A stretch of DNA of 64,000 nt, from positions 11,957,393 to 12,021,392 of the forward strand of contig OY783192.1 of NCBI GenBank assembly GCA_963678675.1. The letters run 5' to 3'. This document shows positions 10,188 through 18,580 of this stretch, piece by piece. Origin of the DNA: Xiphydria camelus (lineage: Eukaryota > Arthropoda > Insecta > Hymenoptera > Xiphydriidae). The notes beneath the pieces are model-generated. The model was given only the letters and a program-made list of their open reading frames with translations, had not been told where the DNA came from and did not search any database. Position numbers and translations under genes: made by a program. The first letter of the stretch is position 1. The number at the start of each line of letters is the position of its first letter.

Positions 10188-11687
10188 ATGGAGGGAGAGT
10201 TCGGTCGGGCCACCCAGCGTATCCTCCGAAAATACCTGGGAGAACCGGGAGCGCTACCTCACGACCAAGACCCTCTCGGTTTTCTAGCGGACGTCTCGCG
10301 CACGATCCGCGAGGAGTTGGAGAGCGAGATCGGCCAAGCTGTCAGACGCGTCTTGACCACGTGCTTGGATCGCCCAAGACGAGACGAGAGGGAGAGAGAG
10401 AACGCCCGCCCTCGACCAACGAACGCCGCTCCGTCGACGGCCACGGGTCAACCGAGTCACGACCCTCCACGACAGGCCGAGAGACCGATACCCGGCGAGG
10501 GAGCACAGCGACGGGGCGGGGCCGTGACTTTCGCACGGAGTAGCTCCCCGTTACGACCACACGTCACACCGCCGGATTTCCCCGGCTCCAGGATAACCCC
10601 CCACACGAACGTGCTCGACCGGGCGCCGCTAGAGGGGGCGTACTCAGCTCCGAGGGACCCGACCGCCATCGTCCATCGTTGGAAGCTGAGTTACGCCGGT
10701 CGGCGAGACGGAAGCGCGGAGGACTTTATCGAGAAGGTCGAAGACAAAGCGGAATTCGCCCGCCTGGATCTCGATAGCCTCCTGGCCGCGATGCCGGCTA
10801 TATTGGATGACTTGCCACGGCAGTGGGCCCGGAAACGAAAGGGGCAATGGTCCACCTGGGCCGAGTTCCGCAAGGATTTCCTCGCCCGCTTCGGGACACG
10901 GGATCTCGAGTGGACGCTCGACGATTTCCTGCGGAAACGGACGCAGGGAGAGAACGAGACCGCCGTCGAGTTTATTACCTGCCTCGAAGCAAGCGCCGAC
11001 CGGATGCAACGACCTCCTCACCCGGAAGACCTCGCCCGCCTCGCACTCCGTAACATGCGCCCGGAGTACCAGCGGGAAATTAGCAGGGAGGACGTCGACT
11101 CCCTGGAGGATTTACTCGACTTGGCCACCGCGAGGGAGGAAATCTGGCTGGCGATGCGCCGATTCCAACCGCCGCCAGCGAACGAGGAGGTTACCGGCGC
11201 CTTCCCCTACCGGGCCGAGCGAGCCGGCCGCAATCGAAGAGGAGCACTGGCGGTACATGCGGTGACCTCGACGGGGAGAAAGACCGCCGCGGCCGCGTCG
11301 AAATCGGAATCCCCGCCGCGCTACACGAAAACCGCGACAGCGCCTCGACAAGCCCCGGCGGCCGCGATTGTACCGAAAGGGGCGGGGAACGTCACTCAAA
11401 CCACCCCCGAGAGCGCCCGATGCTGGAACTGCTCGAGCCCCGATCATCGTCTCCGTCGGTGTCCGAAGCCTCGCCTAAAGGATTATTGCTACCAGTGCAA
11501 TAAAGGGACCCCGGATCGCCACGGAAATATTCCCACGGAAACGCAGGTGTTAGTTCATTGCGACGATATTCTCGCCGTGGAGGGCGATTCGCGCCCCTTC
11601 ATCCGAGTCGTCGTCAATGGACAACCGATCAACGCCCTGCTCGATACTGGATCCACCCGGACGTACTTGGGAGCGATCGGTCTCTAG
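10188..11687 (+). CDS. gag: Gypsy Gag with start of protease, ending at an in-frame TAG
   Basis: 499 codons from an ATG. Residues 1-50 contain a duplicated ~40-residue unit (FLA.VSR..RE..E.E.G.A..R.L), whose first copy starts upstream of the ATG in the same frame. The middle has the retrotransposon capsid pattern (WARKRKGQWSTWAEFRKDFL, then RTQGENETAVEFI). Near residue 412 is a nucleocapsid CCHC knuckle (CWNCSSPDHRLRRC) followed by C-x2-C. The end contains the aspartic protease motif LLDTGSTRTYLG. The stop, TAG at 11685, lies inside the protease; the next codons continue the same domain in the same frame, so it is probably a mutation and not the natural end. Confidence 0.85.
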   Translation: MEGEFGRATQRILRKYLGEPGALPHDQDPLGFLADVSRTIREELESEIGQAVRRVLTTCLDRPRRDERERENARPRPTNAAPSTATGQPSHDPPRQAERPIPGEGAQRRGGAVTFARSSSPLRPHVTPPDFPGSRITPHTNVLDRAPLEGAYSAPRDPTAIVHRWKLSYAGRRDGSAEDFIEKVEDKAEFARLDLDSLLAAMPAILDDLPRQWARKRKGQWSTWAEFRKDFLARFGTRDLEWTLDDFLRKRTQGENETAVEFITCLEASADRMQRPPHPEDLARLALRNMRPEYQREISREDVDSLEDLLDLATAREEIWLAMRRFQPPPANEEVTGAFPYRAERAGRNRRGALAVHAVTSTGRKTAAAASKSESPPRYTKTATAPRQAPAAAIVPKGAGNVTQTTPESARCWNCSSPDHRLRRCPKPRLKDYCYQCNKGTPDRHGNIPTETQVLVHCDDILAVEGDSRPFIRVVVNGQPINALLDTGSTRTYLGAIGL

Positions 11688-14600
11688 CCACGAATAAGAG
11701 AAGGGATCCAAATTCGAACGCCACAGGCAGGCTGTATAAAAACGGCGAACGGCCGCCTGGAGGTAGTAAGGGAGGAGCTAACCCTCCCTCTCAAGATCGA
11801 CGACCTCGAACTCGAGCTCGACGTTCGAGTCGTCCCGAACTTGGCCCTCGATATGATCCTGGGAATGGATTTTATCGCACAGGCGGAAGTGACCATCGAC
11901 GGATCATCGAACTCGTGGACGTCAACCCGGACGGGCAACTCGTACTCGTTTCTCGGTCCGGACGATATCGACGAAACCGAGGGAGAGCCATGCGACGGGA
12001 TCGCCGATCTTTCTCCAGACGAGGCCAGAGAGCTGGAGGATCTCTTACACCGCGAGCTCCCAAAAGTCTCGGGGAAGACGGGGTGTACGGGGTTGATCGA
12101 ACACCGCATCGACGTTCAGGGGCAACCGGCCATCAAACAGCGGTACTACCTCGTGTCGCCACCCGTAAGAGAGGCCATGTATGCGGAAGTCGATCGCATG
12201 CTGGCCGAAGGAATCATCGAGCCATCCAAGAGCGAATGGTCCACGCCGATCGTAATGGTCCGGAAGCCGAGCGGAAAGTATCGATTCTGCTTAGACTTCA
12301 GGAAGGTCAACGCAGTCTCGAAAAAGGATGCCTATCCCTTACCGTATATGGAAGGCATCCTGACCAAACAGCGGGCCGCGCGGTACATCTCAACGATCGA
12401 CTTGAGCCAAGCGTACCATCAGATCCCACTGGAAGAGTCCAGCAAGGAGGTGACGGCCTTCACGGTGCCGGGAAGAGGACTCTTCCAATTCCGTCGGATG
12501 CCGTTCGGGCTCTCGGGAGCGCCCGCGACGTTCCAACGTTTACTCGACCGGCTGATAGGACCGGAAATGGAACCCTACGCCTTCGCCTACCTCGATGATA
12601 TTATCATCGTCACACCCACGTTCGAGGAACATTTGAAGTGGTTGCAGATCGTACTGCAGAAAATCGAAAAAGCCGGATTGGCAATCAACCCGGAGAAGTG
12701 CGAATTCTGCCACGACGAAGTACGATACCTCGGATTCCGCGTCAACCGCCACGGATTGCAACCAGATCCCGAGAAGGTGGAGCCGATTCGGGCATATCCT
12801 CCACCGAAGAATCTTCGACAACTTCGCCGGTTCCTGGGGATGACATCGTGGTATCGCCGATTCATCCCGAACTTCGCTGAGAGATCGTCGCCTCTCACGC
12901 AGTTATTGAAAAAGAACGTACGCTGGCAGTGGGAGATCGAGCAGGGGAAAGCGTTCCACGACCTAAAGAACGCCATCACGACAGCGCCCGTCTTATCACC
13001 GCCGGACTTCTCGATCCCGTTTGTACTACAAACGGACGCGAGCGACTACGGGATCGGAGCAGTCCTCACGCAGACCCTAGATAACGTCGAGCACGTCATT
13101 GCGTTCGCGAGTCGAACCCTTTCGAGCGCCGAGCGCAACTACAGCACGACCGAAAAAGAGTGCCTGGGCGTAGTATGGGCCATCCGAAAATTTCGTCCAT
13201 ACATCGAAGGGTTAAAGTTTACGGTGGTCACCGATCACAGCAGCTTGCGGTGGCTACATAATTTAAAAAGCCCGGACGGAAGACTCGCACGATGGGCCCT
13301 CGAACTCCTACAGTACGAATACGAGATCGTACATCGGAAAGAAGCGCTGCACCACGTGCCGGACGCACTATCGCGCATGTTTGAACCGGACGTCCCGATG
13401 GACATTGCGGCGATCGAGGAAGAGCCCGTGCCACCATCCCCGTCGGCACAAGAGCGATGGTACGAACGACGCATCGAACACGTTCGAAGATTTCCCGCGA
13501 CGAACATCGGATGGAAAGTCGAGAACGACCTACTGTATCGATACTGTCCGAAGGTCTTCGTCGATCTAATCGTGCCAGATCTTAACGCGTGGAAACTTGT
13601 CGTACCTCCGAATCGAAGAAAGGACGTCCTCGAAGAAGTGCACGATGACCCACAAGCAGGCCACCTCGGAGTCGCGAAATCGTACCTTCGCGCACGAGAA
13701 AATTATTACTGGCCCGGAATGCATCAGAATATCGTCGAGTACGTACAACAGTGCATTCCCTGCCAGAAAACGAAGGTCGAGCAGCGGTCACCATCAGGAC
13801 TGATGGGTCAACGCAGCGTGCATGGCCCTTGGAAAGTCGTGGCGGCCGATATGATGGGTCCACTGCCGAGGAGTCCGGCCGGCTATAAATACGTGCTCGT
13901 ATTCCTCGATCTACACACCAAGTGGATCGAATGCATTCCACTTCGTGCCGCAACGGGGAAGCTCGTCCTCAGGGCCTTCGAACGGGACATCGTATATCGC
14001 TGGGGCTGTCCGGACACGTTTTTAACGGACAATGGGACGGAGTTCGTGAATAAGCAGTTAACATCGTACCTGCAAGGATTCGGAATCCATTTCGCGACAC
14101 TCCCGACGTACCACCCCCAAGCGAATCCCGTAGAGCGTATAAATCGAACGCTCAAGACGATGATCGCCGCGTACGTGGACAACCATCGAAACTGGGACGA
14201 ACATCTACACCAGCTACAGTTCGCGTACAACACGGCGGTACATAGTACTCTGAAGGCGAGCCCGGCATTCGTAAACTTCGGACGTTTACCCGCACCACCT
14301 CGTTTCGCTCGGCGGCTGATTGAAGGCAAAATCGGAACTCCGACTCAAGATCCGCACAAATGGGTGGAAAGAATGCTTCGCCTGTCCGAGATACATGATC
14401 TCGTACAGGAATACCTCGAAGAGGCCCACGAAAAGCAGGCGAAATATTACAACCGTGGTCGCCGCGACGTTACCTATACGGAAGGTGACCTCGTATGGAA
14501 GCGTTCGCACGTGCTATCGTCGGGAGCACTCGGGGTCGCGTCGAAGCTAGCGCCGAAATTCGAAGGCCCGTGTCGAGTCGCGAAAGTGTTATCGGGTCGA

Positions 14601-14723
14601 ATATGCAAGCTGGTAGACTTGCACGGCAAACCGGTCGGGAAGCAGCATATGTCGGACTTGAAACCCGCGCATATCGGCGATGCTCCGATCGAAACGCGGC
14701 TGCCCGCGACACGTAAAAGCTAA
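11688..14723 (+). CDS. pol: Gypsy Pol (protease end, RT, RNase H, integrase), same frame as Gag
   Basis: The frame continues directly from gag past the TAG. Its first ATG is at 11841 (960 codons to TAA 14721). Counting from that ATG: protease tail ILGMDFI at 6-12, RT with YLDD at 250-253, RNase H TDAS at 398-401, and integrase zinc finger H601/H608/C638/C641. The catalytic triad is D670 (VAADMMG), D730 (LTDNGTEF) and E765 (NPVERINR). All key residues are present. A linker after the core (EGDLVWKRSH) is Gypsy-like; I see no chromodomain. Only the upstream TAG and the probable gag frameshift break the polyprotein. Confidence 0.92.
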   Translation, partial: PRIREGIQIRTPQAGCIKTANGRLEVVREELTLPLKIDDLELELDVRVVPNLALDMILGMDFIAQAEVTIDGSSNSWTSTRTGNSYSFLGPDDIDETEGEPCDGIADLSPDEARELEDLLHRELPKVSGKTGCTGLIEHRIDVQGQPAIKQRYYLVSPPVREAMYAEVDRMLAEGIIEPSKSEWSTPIVMVRKPSGKYRFCLDFRKVNAVSKKDAYPLPYMEGILTKQRAARYISTIDLSQAYHQIPLEESSKEVTAFTVPGRGLFQFRRMPFGLSGAPATFQRLLDRLIGPEMEPYAFAYLDDIIIVTPTFEEHLKWLQIVLQKIEKAGLAINPEKCEFCHDEVRYLGFRVNRHGLQPDPEKVEPIRAYPPPKNLRQLRRFLGMTSWYRRFIPNFAERSSPLTQLLKKNVRWQWEIEQGKAFHDLKNAITTAPVLSPPDFSIPFVLQTDASDYGIGAVLTQTLDNVEHVIAFASRTLSSAERNYSTTEKECLGVVWAIRKFRPYIEGLKFTVVTDHSSLRWLHNLKSPDGRLARWALELLQYEYEIVHRKEALHHVPDALSRMFEPDVPMDIAAIEEEPVPPSPSAQERWYERRIEHVRRFPATNIGWKVENDLLYRYCPKVFVDLIVPDLNAWKLVVPPNRRKDVLEEVHDDPQAGHLGVAKSYLRARENYYWPGMHQNIVEYVQQCIPCQKTKVEQRSPSGLMGQRSVHGPWKVVAADMMGPLPRSPAGYKYVLVFLDLHTKWIECIPLRAATGKLVLRAFERDIVYRWGCPDTFLTDNGTEFVNKQLTSYLQGFGIHFATLPTYHPQANPVERINRTLKTMIAAYVDNHRNWDEHLHQLQFAYNTAVHSTLKASPAFVNFGRLPAPPRFARRLIEGKIGTPTQDPHKWVERMLRLSEIHDLVQEYLEEAHEKQAKYYNRGRRDVTYTEGDLVWKRSHVLSSGALGVASKLAPKFEGPCRVAKVLSGRICKLVDLHGKPVGKQHMSDLKPAHIGDAPIETRLPATRKS

Positions 14724-14961
14724 TCGCCATTGAGTCGCGCCACCGCCTCACGCCATTGAGTCGCACCACCGCCTCACACCACTGCTCCGCGCCGCCGATA
14801 GAGATTCTCGCGAGGAAGCGAAGGCGCGTAAAGCGAAGCCGCGCAGCGCAACCTCGCGCCGTCGCCGGCAGAGGGCTACGGTAGAGAACTGCGGCGCACG
14901 GAAGTGCGGGAACGAGCCACGGAGGATATATCGAGGTGCGAATCCGGAACCCGACACCACC
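14724..14961 (+). other. Gypsy pol-ORF3 spacer
   Basis: A GCCATTGAGTCGC(G/A)CCACCGCCTCA unit is repeated two to three times directly after the pol stop, then GC-rich leader-like sequence. No coding sense recognised. Confidence 0.5.
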
Positions 14962-15438
14962 ATGGACGACTGGACAAAGGTGGAAGCGGAGGTGGAGGTG
15001 GCAGGACTGCCACGTCCCCTCCTCGACTTTGCGGGTGCCACGGAGTGGCAAGAAAGTCCCTCGGTATCGCTTCGCATCAGCGTACCGAGGGCGATTTTGG
15101 AGCGTTCGATGGGACGCGGGAGGGAGAGGTCGCCGCCACCACGACGAGACGCGGCCACCAAAACATTCCCTCCACCGAGGCGAAGGATGGTGAACCAGGC
15201 CACTACCTTCGAGAAGTAGCCCAGGGGGAGGCTCCTAACTCCGACGAGGGAGCGACGCCGGCGACAGCGGGACCCCAGACGGGACGGCCAGGACCCCACC
15301 GGCTGCGCAAACTGCTTCGTAACAGGTCATGCCTGGATGTATTGTAACAAGGTCCTCCAGGACAACTTCTGCCGGCAATGTTGCCGGCAGGGAGTTTGTA
15401 CCCGGAGGTGCCCGGCCTGTAATAAGCGAGGGAAATAA
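14962..15438 (+). CDS. Small third ORF of the Gypsy element with a zinc-binding C-terminus
   Basis: The ATG lies in an excellent start context (CACCACCATGG). The frame runs to TAA at 15436, broken by one TAG at 15217-15219. The first 85 codons (MDDWTKVEAEVEVAGLPRPL) give an acidic then arginine/proline-rich protein. The part after the TAG has CANCFVTGHAWMYC followed by an 8-residue gap and CRQC. Spacing C2C4H4C8C2C is the same as in this element's Gag nucleocapsid, which suggests descent from gag. It lies where env sits in errantiviruses, but has no signal peptide or membrane segment. Function unknown. Confidence 0.6.
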
Positions 15439-15600
15439 ATGTAAGAAAATAAAAAGATTGTATGATATTAAGTTCGAATAAAACTTACAGTGTATTCCAA
15501 GAAATAAAAATATCCGTTAGATATATCTCGAATGAACGGTACCACTACTTAGTATACGCGTGAGTCGGAGGCGGCGCGTGTCGAACCTAAAGGTTCGAGC

Positions 15601-15616
15601 TAAGGAGGGGGGAGTT
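15601..15616 (+). promoter_or_regulatory. Probable polypurine tract of the Gypsy element
   Basis: AAGGAGGGGGGAG directly precedes TTTGTAACG. This is the expected position of the plus-strand primer next to the 3' LTR. A small hairpin TCGAACCTAAAGGTTCGA lies just upstream. Confidence 0.6.
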
Positions 15617-16545
15617 TGTAACGTGGAGAATCGCTCCGCGTCACAAAAAGGCTGCACTCGGGCCCCTTTCGGAAAATGCGCGCGAATCGATTCGCGATAA
15701 GGCTGCGCGAAGCGTCACGATCGCGATCGTGAGGAGAAGGCGAGCGAGTCGGAGGAGTCAGTTTTGCGATTACGCTCGGCAAGTGCGCTTCTTAGTTTTT
15801 GAGCTAGCGAGAGTGCCACGAATCGAGTTAAGATAGTGCGAACGAGAGCAAGCTGAGGAGCCGCGACGAGAGCCACCGTGAGAGCCCTCCCCGATATCGA
15901 GAGAGGACTCCTCCCAGGAGGCTGAGGTCAACGTCGAGAGGACCCCCGGATCTGCCACCCGGAAGCCGAGGAGCTGGTACGCGCCCCGCCAGGAAACGAC
16001 CGCTACAGCCCCGGTACGCTCCCCTTTTTTTCGCGTGACCTCCGACTCGCCTCCGCGCCGTAGCTCGCCGTCCGAGAGCGCACGTTTTTGTTAGCGCCTC
16101 CGCGCGAGCGCTTCGTTTCGTCCGTCGGCGAATCGAGCGGTGTCCGCGGGATTGTGCGGCACCGTTTCGGTGTTTCGATAGATTAACGCACGCGAGCGTC
16201 GTTCGAAGACCAGTAGAGTTCCCCGTCAAATAAACGCTGTTCTTTTCAAACGAAGTCGAGATTCTTTTTTTTGCGCGAACCCGTCCGCGAATCCGTCCTC
16301 CCGGGTCCCAGCCAGCGCACCTCGAACCGCCCCTCTACCATACGCTAGAGGTAGCCGCGCCCGACGGAGATCGAACCGTTTCCGATCTCCCGGTTCTCGT
16401 CCGTTTTCAGGGACCGCGTCCGTCTCCCTGAGTGGCGGGATCGTGACCCGCCTGGCGCCCATCGTTTCATAGTCGCGCGCGCGGCATCGTAGCCGCTTAA
16501 TAGTGGCGTAGCGGAGGGCACCGAGGGCCCTCACCGAAACGCTAC
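15617..16545 (+). repeat. 3' LTR of the Gypsy element
   Basis: Starts TGTAACGTGG after the polypurine tract and ends in the part shared with 9218-9606. It contains AAATAAA near 16228. The expected terminal CA is not evident at 16545 (...CGAAACGCTA), so the 3' boundary may be truncated or displaced. Length would be about 929 bp. Confidence 0.65.
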
Positions 16546-16561
16546 GTCATAAGTTATACGT

Positions 16562-16634
16562 GACATAGTTATACATGACAATACATTTTGAGAAGTACAT
16601 TTCGAGAGTTACGTTGTTATCAGTCTGTTAAGTA
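16562..16634. repeat. Second copy of the 75-bp Gypsy flank
   Basis: Direct repeat of 9139-9213. It is followed immediately by the mariner MITE at 16635, which used the terminal TA as its target. Confidence 0.8.
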
Positions 16635-16922
16635 AGAGCGCGTACGGAGTTATTCATAAAAAACTTATTCGACAGTGTTTTTTCCACATACATACGTTTG
16701 ACATGTTCCAAGGCAATACGCAATAATATTAATAATGAGTCCAATCACCATCGTCGATAATCGCTTGGCATCTCCAAGGCATACTATCCATCAAATTTTC
16801 GATGGTGGTGATTGGACTCATTATCAACTGTAAATGCACAATGCGTTGTAATATGTAAAACGTATGTATGTGGAAAAAACATCGTTGAATACATTTTTTA
16901 TGAATAACGCCGTACACGCTCT
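16635..16922. mobile_element. Tc1/mariner MITE with TA target site
   Basis: TA flanks both ends (16633-16634 and 16923-16924). Inverted ends read AGAGCGCGTACGGAGTTATT and its complement, followed by CATAAAAAA. The centre (about 16730-16825) is itself palindromic and encodes a transposase tail on the minus strand. A lone copy of the same terminus lies at 17887-17920. Confidence 0.8.
16729..16806 (-). pseudogene. C-terminal remnant of a Tc1/mariner transposase
   Basis: The minus strand reads NLMDSMPWRCQAIIDDGDW then THY and a stop. This matches the usual C-terminus of Tc1-like transposases (SMPRRCQAVI...Y). Only about 25 codons remain, preserved in the palindromic core of the MITE. Confidence 0.6.
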
Positions 16923-16925
16923 TAC

Positions 16926-17323
16926 TTAACCCTTACTTGCCACACTTCTATAGAATCACGTACTTGCCACACTGGGGTTGATTTACACCCCAGCGAGAAA
17001 AATTGTTATAACAAACAAATTATTGCATATTTGGACTTGAAAATTTTATCAGCTCTTCTTAAGAGCGTGCTTTAAAGGGCAGTGGAACTTGTATAGCCAG
17101 AACTTAAAATTAAGTATGCAAAAAAAATCAAATATTAAAGTTACACGGTCTTTTAAAGTACGCTCTTAAGATGAGCTGGTAAAATTTTCAAGTACAAATA
17201 TGCTATAATTTATTTATTATAACAATTCTTCTCGCTGCGGTGTATATCAACCCCAGTGTGGCACACAAGTACGAATTTTACCATGGGGTGGTTTCGAACC
17301 CCAGTGTGGCAAGTAAGGGTTAA
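16926..17323. mobile_element. TTAA-flanked MITE
   Basis: TTAA at 16926 and 17320. Inverted ends CCCTTACTTGCCACACT...AGTGTGGCAAGTAAGGG. Internal inverted words TTGAAAATTTTATCAGCTC and its complement fold the element further. The TTAA duplication and C-rich start suggest piggyBac mobilisation. It lies three bases from the mariner MITE. Confidence 0.85.
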
Positions 17324-17701
17324 CAGACCTATCTTATGAGATACACTGTCAAATTAAGGGTTAAACAATTGAAGGGTTCCTTTCAAAAGCAACACTTATC
17401 AAAAACGACAATCCCCGTAGTATTGGTAATAGTGCCTACTCTTTCGTTGTATCTAGTCGTGTTGTGGTGCCTACTCTTTCATTATAATATAATGACATGA
17501 AAGAAATTTTAAGGGCGACAAAACAGAGGCACAAAAATGTTGGGAGAAGAAATTCCGACAACGGAATAAGGCTTTGCCGGGATTGGAAACGGAGGACGAA
17601 ACCGCTGCAAAAATTGAGGAACTAAAAGAAACACTTGGCATCACCGAAGAAAATGTCGATAAACTTTCGGACGTTCGGAGCGATGGTTAAATATTGTGTA
17701 T
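17324..17701. other. Spacer with an orphan coding fragment
   Basis: Apart from the fragment at 17499-17690 I see only short repeats (CCTACTCTTTC occurs twice, 17431 and 17470). Confidence 0.4.
17499..17690 (+). pseudogene. Orphan coding-like fragment, lysine/glutamate rich
   Basis: About 64 codons between two stops read KGDKTEAQKCWEKKFRQRNK, then a stretch ending LGITEENVDKLSDVRSDG and TAA. The charged, helical, coding-like composition stands out from its AT-rich surroundings. There is no start codon in frame and I do not recognise the family. It may be the end of an exon of a transposase or a host gene. Confidence 0.35.
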
Positions 17702-17794
17702 TTAACCCTTACGTGCACGCTTAAATTTTGTTTCCCGTCAGTACACGCTAGCGGTGCGGTACGGAGTGCCGCTTAGCGTGCACATAAGGGTTAA
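17702..17794. mobile_element. 93-bp TTAA MITE
   Basis: TTAA at both ends, inverted ends CCCTTACGTGCACGCT...AGCGTGCACATAAGGG, and a short central hairpin GCGGTGCGGTACGG. No coding sequence. Same target preference as 16926-17323 but different ends. Confidence 0.75.
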
Positions 17795-17800
17795 TATTAC

Positions 17801-17884
17801 ATATCGTCGGCTTACTGGTTAAACCTTCCAAGTCCGATTTTCGGACATAGGACTTAGTAGGTTTTACAAGTAAGCTGACGATAT
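17801..17884. repeat. 84-bp hairpin repeat
   Basis: ATATCGTCGGCTTACTGGTT pairs with its near complement ending GTAAGCTGACGATAT. Unrelated to the preceding TTAA MITE in sequence. A partial mariner terminus (GTGTACGGCGTTATTCATAA) follows at 17889. Confidence 0.65.
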
Positions 17885-17983
17885 TAAAACGCGTGTACGG
17901 CGTTATTCATAAAAAATGTAAAATGAACATCCTCTCGAGATTGACGACTCTGCTGTGGGAGAGATTCTGCAGGATGCTGGCTA

Positions 17984-18580
17984 GTGAATCTACGTGCGGT
18001 GAAAGGAGAGAGTGTCTTTCTAGGCGACGACGGCGAGTGTCAAGTGGTCGGCATCGGGGATGTGCCTGTTGAGAAGCTCGTAAACGGTGCGTGGACGACA
18101 GGATCTATAGAAAACGTGCTGCTTGTTTCACGAGTCACGAGAAATCTCTTCTCGGTCGGTGCATGCACGTCAAAAGGATTTCGCGTAGGTTTCGGGAGGA
18201 ACACAGTGGAAGTTTCGCGCAACGGTGAAACGGTAGCCACAGGTGTGAAGCAGACGAACAGTCTGTATCGGATGTTCTTCCGAGTACCGAAAACACGGCA
18301 GGAGACGAACGTTGTGTCGACTGATCTCAGGATCTGGCACGAGAGACTGGGACATATTCACAAGCGTGCGATCACAGAGCTTGTCAAAAAGGGGGCAGTG
18401 AGTGGGGTCAGTGTCAAGGATGTGGAAGAGTTTTTCTGTGAAGCGTGCCAGCTTGGGAAACAACACAAGCTACCGTTCAAGAAGGAAACTGTAAAGGTCC
18501 CGAGAAAGCCGGGCGAGTACATTCACAGCGACGTGTGTGGTCCGGTAGCGACGGCGTCAGTGAAAGGTACGAAATATTAG
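17984..18580 (+). CDS. pol: Copia Pol, protease end to integrase zinc finger, ending at in-frame TAG
   Basis: The frame is open upstream of 17984 to a TGA at 17942, so no true start is present. It has the Copia spacer (RNLFSVGACTSKGFRVGF), the GAG-pre-integrase domain (LRIWHERLGHIHKRAI) and the zinc-finger cysteines (FFCEACQLGK), then HSDVCGP with the first catalytic aspartate of integrase. The TAG follows GTKY; the next codons (LFKDDATGF) continue the same domain in frame, so the stop replaces one residue, usually aromatic in relatives. Confidence 0.85.
   Translation: MNLRAVKGESVFLGDDGECQVVGIGDVPVEKLVNGAWTTGSIENVLLVSRVTRNLFSVGACTSKGFRVGFGRNTVEVSRNGETVATGVKQTNSLYRMFFRVPKTRQETNVVSTDLRIWHERLGHIHKRAITELVKKGAVSGVSVKDVEEFFCEACQLGKQHKLPFKKETVKVPRKPGEYIHSDVCGPVATASVKGTKY

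Larger units (their letters stand above)
9218..16545 (+). mobile_element. Gypsy LTR retrotransposon, nearly complete
   Basis: A 389-bp direct repeat (9218-9606 and 16157-16545, about four mismatches) flanks gag, protease, RT-RNaseH-integrase and a small third ORF, in the usual Gypsy order (integrase after RNase H). The 3' LTR probably starts with TGTAACG at 15617 after a polypurine run, so the 5' LTR has lost its first ~540 bp. No envelope gene is present. Coding frames are open apart from single TAG codons and one frameshift near the gag start, which suggests a fairly young copy that is probably inactive. Confidence 0.9.

Noticed and set aside
14470..15051. 193-codon minus-strand ORF over the end of Gypsy pol, and similar long antisense frames at 9287-9905, 10644-11021 and 16226-16534
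   Set aside because: They mirror GC-rich LTR, gag or pol sequence, lack recognised motifs and have poor starts.
14724..15616. Envelope gene of an errantivirus-like Gypsy element
   Set aside because: The ORF here has no signal peptide, transmembrane segment or furin-like site; it ends in a zinc-binding motif instead.
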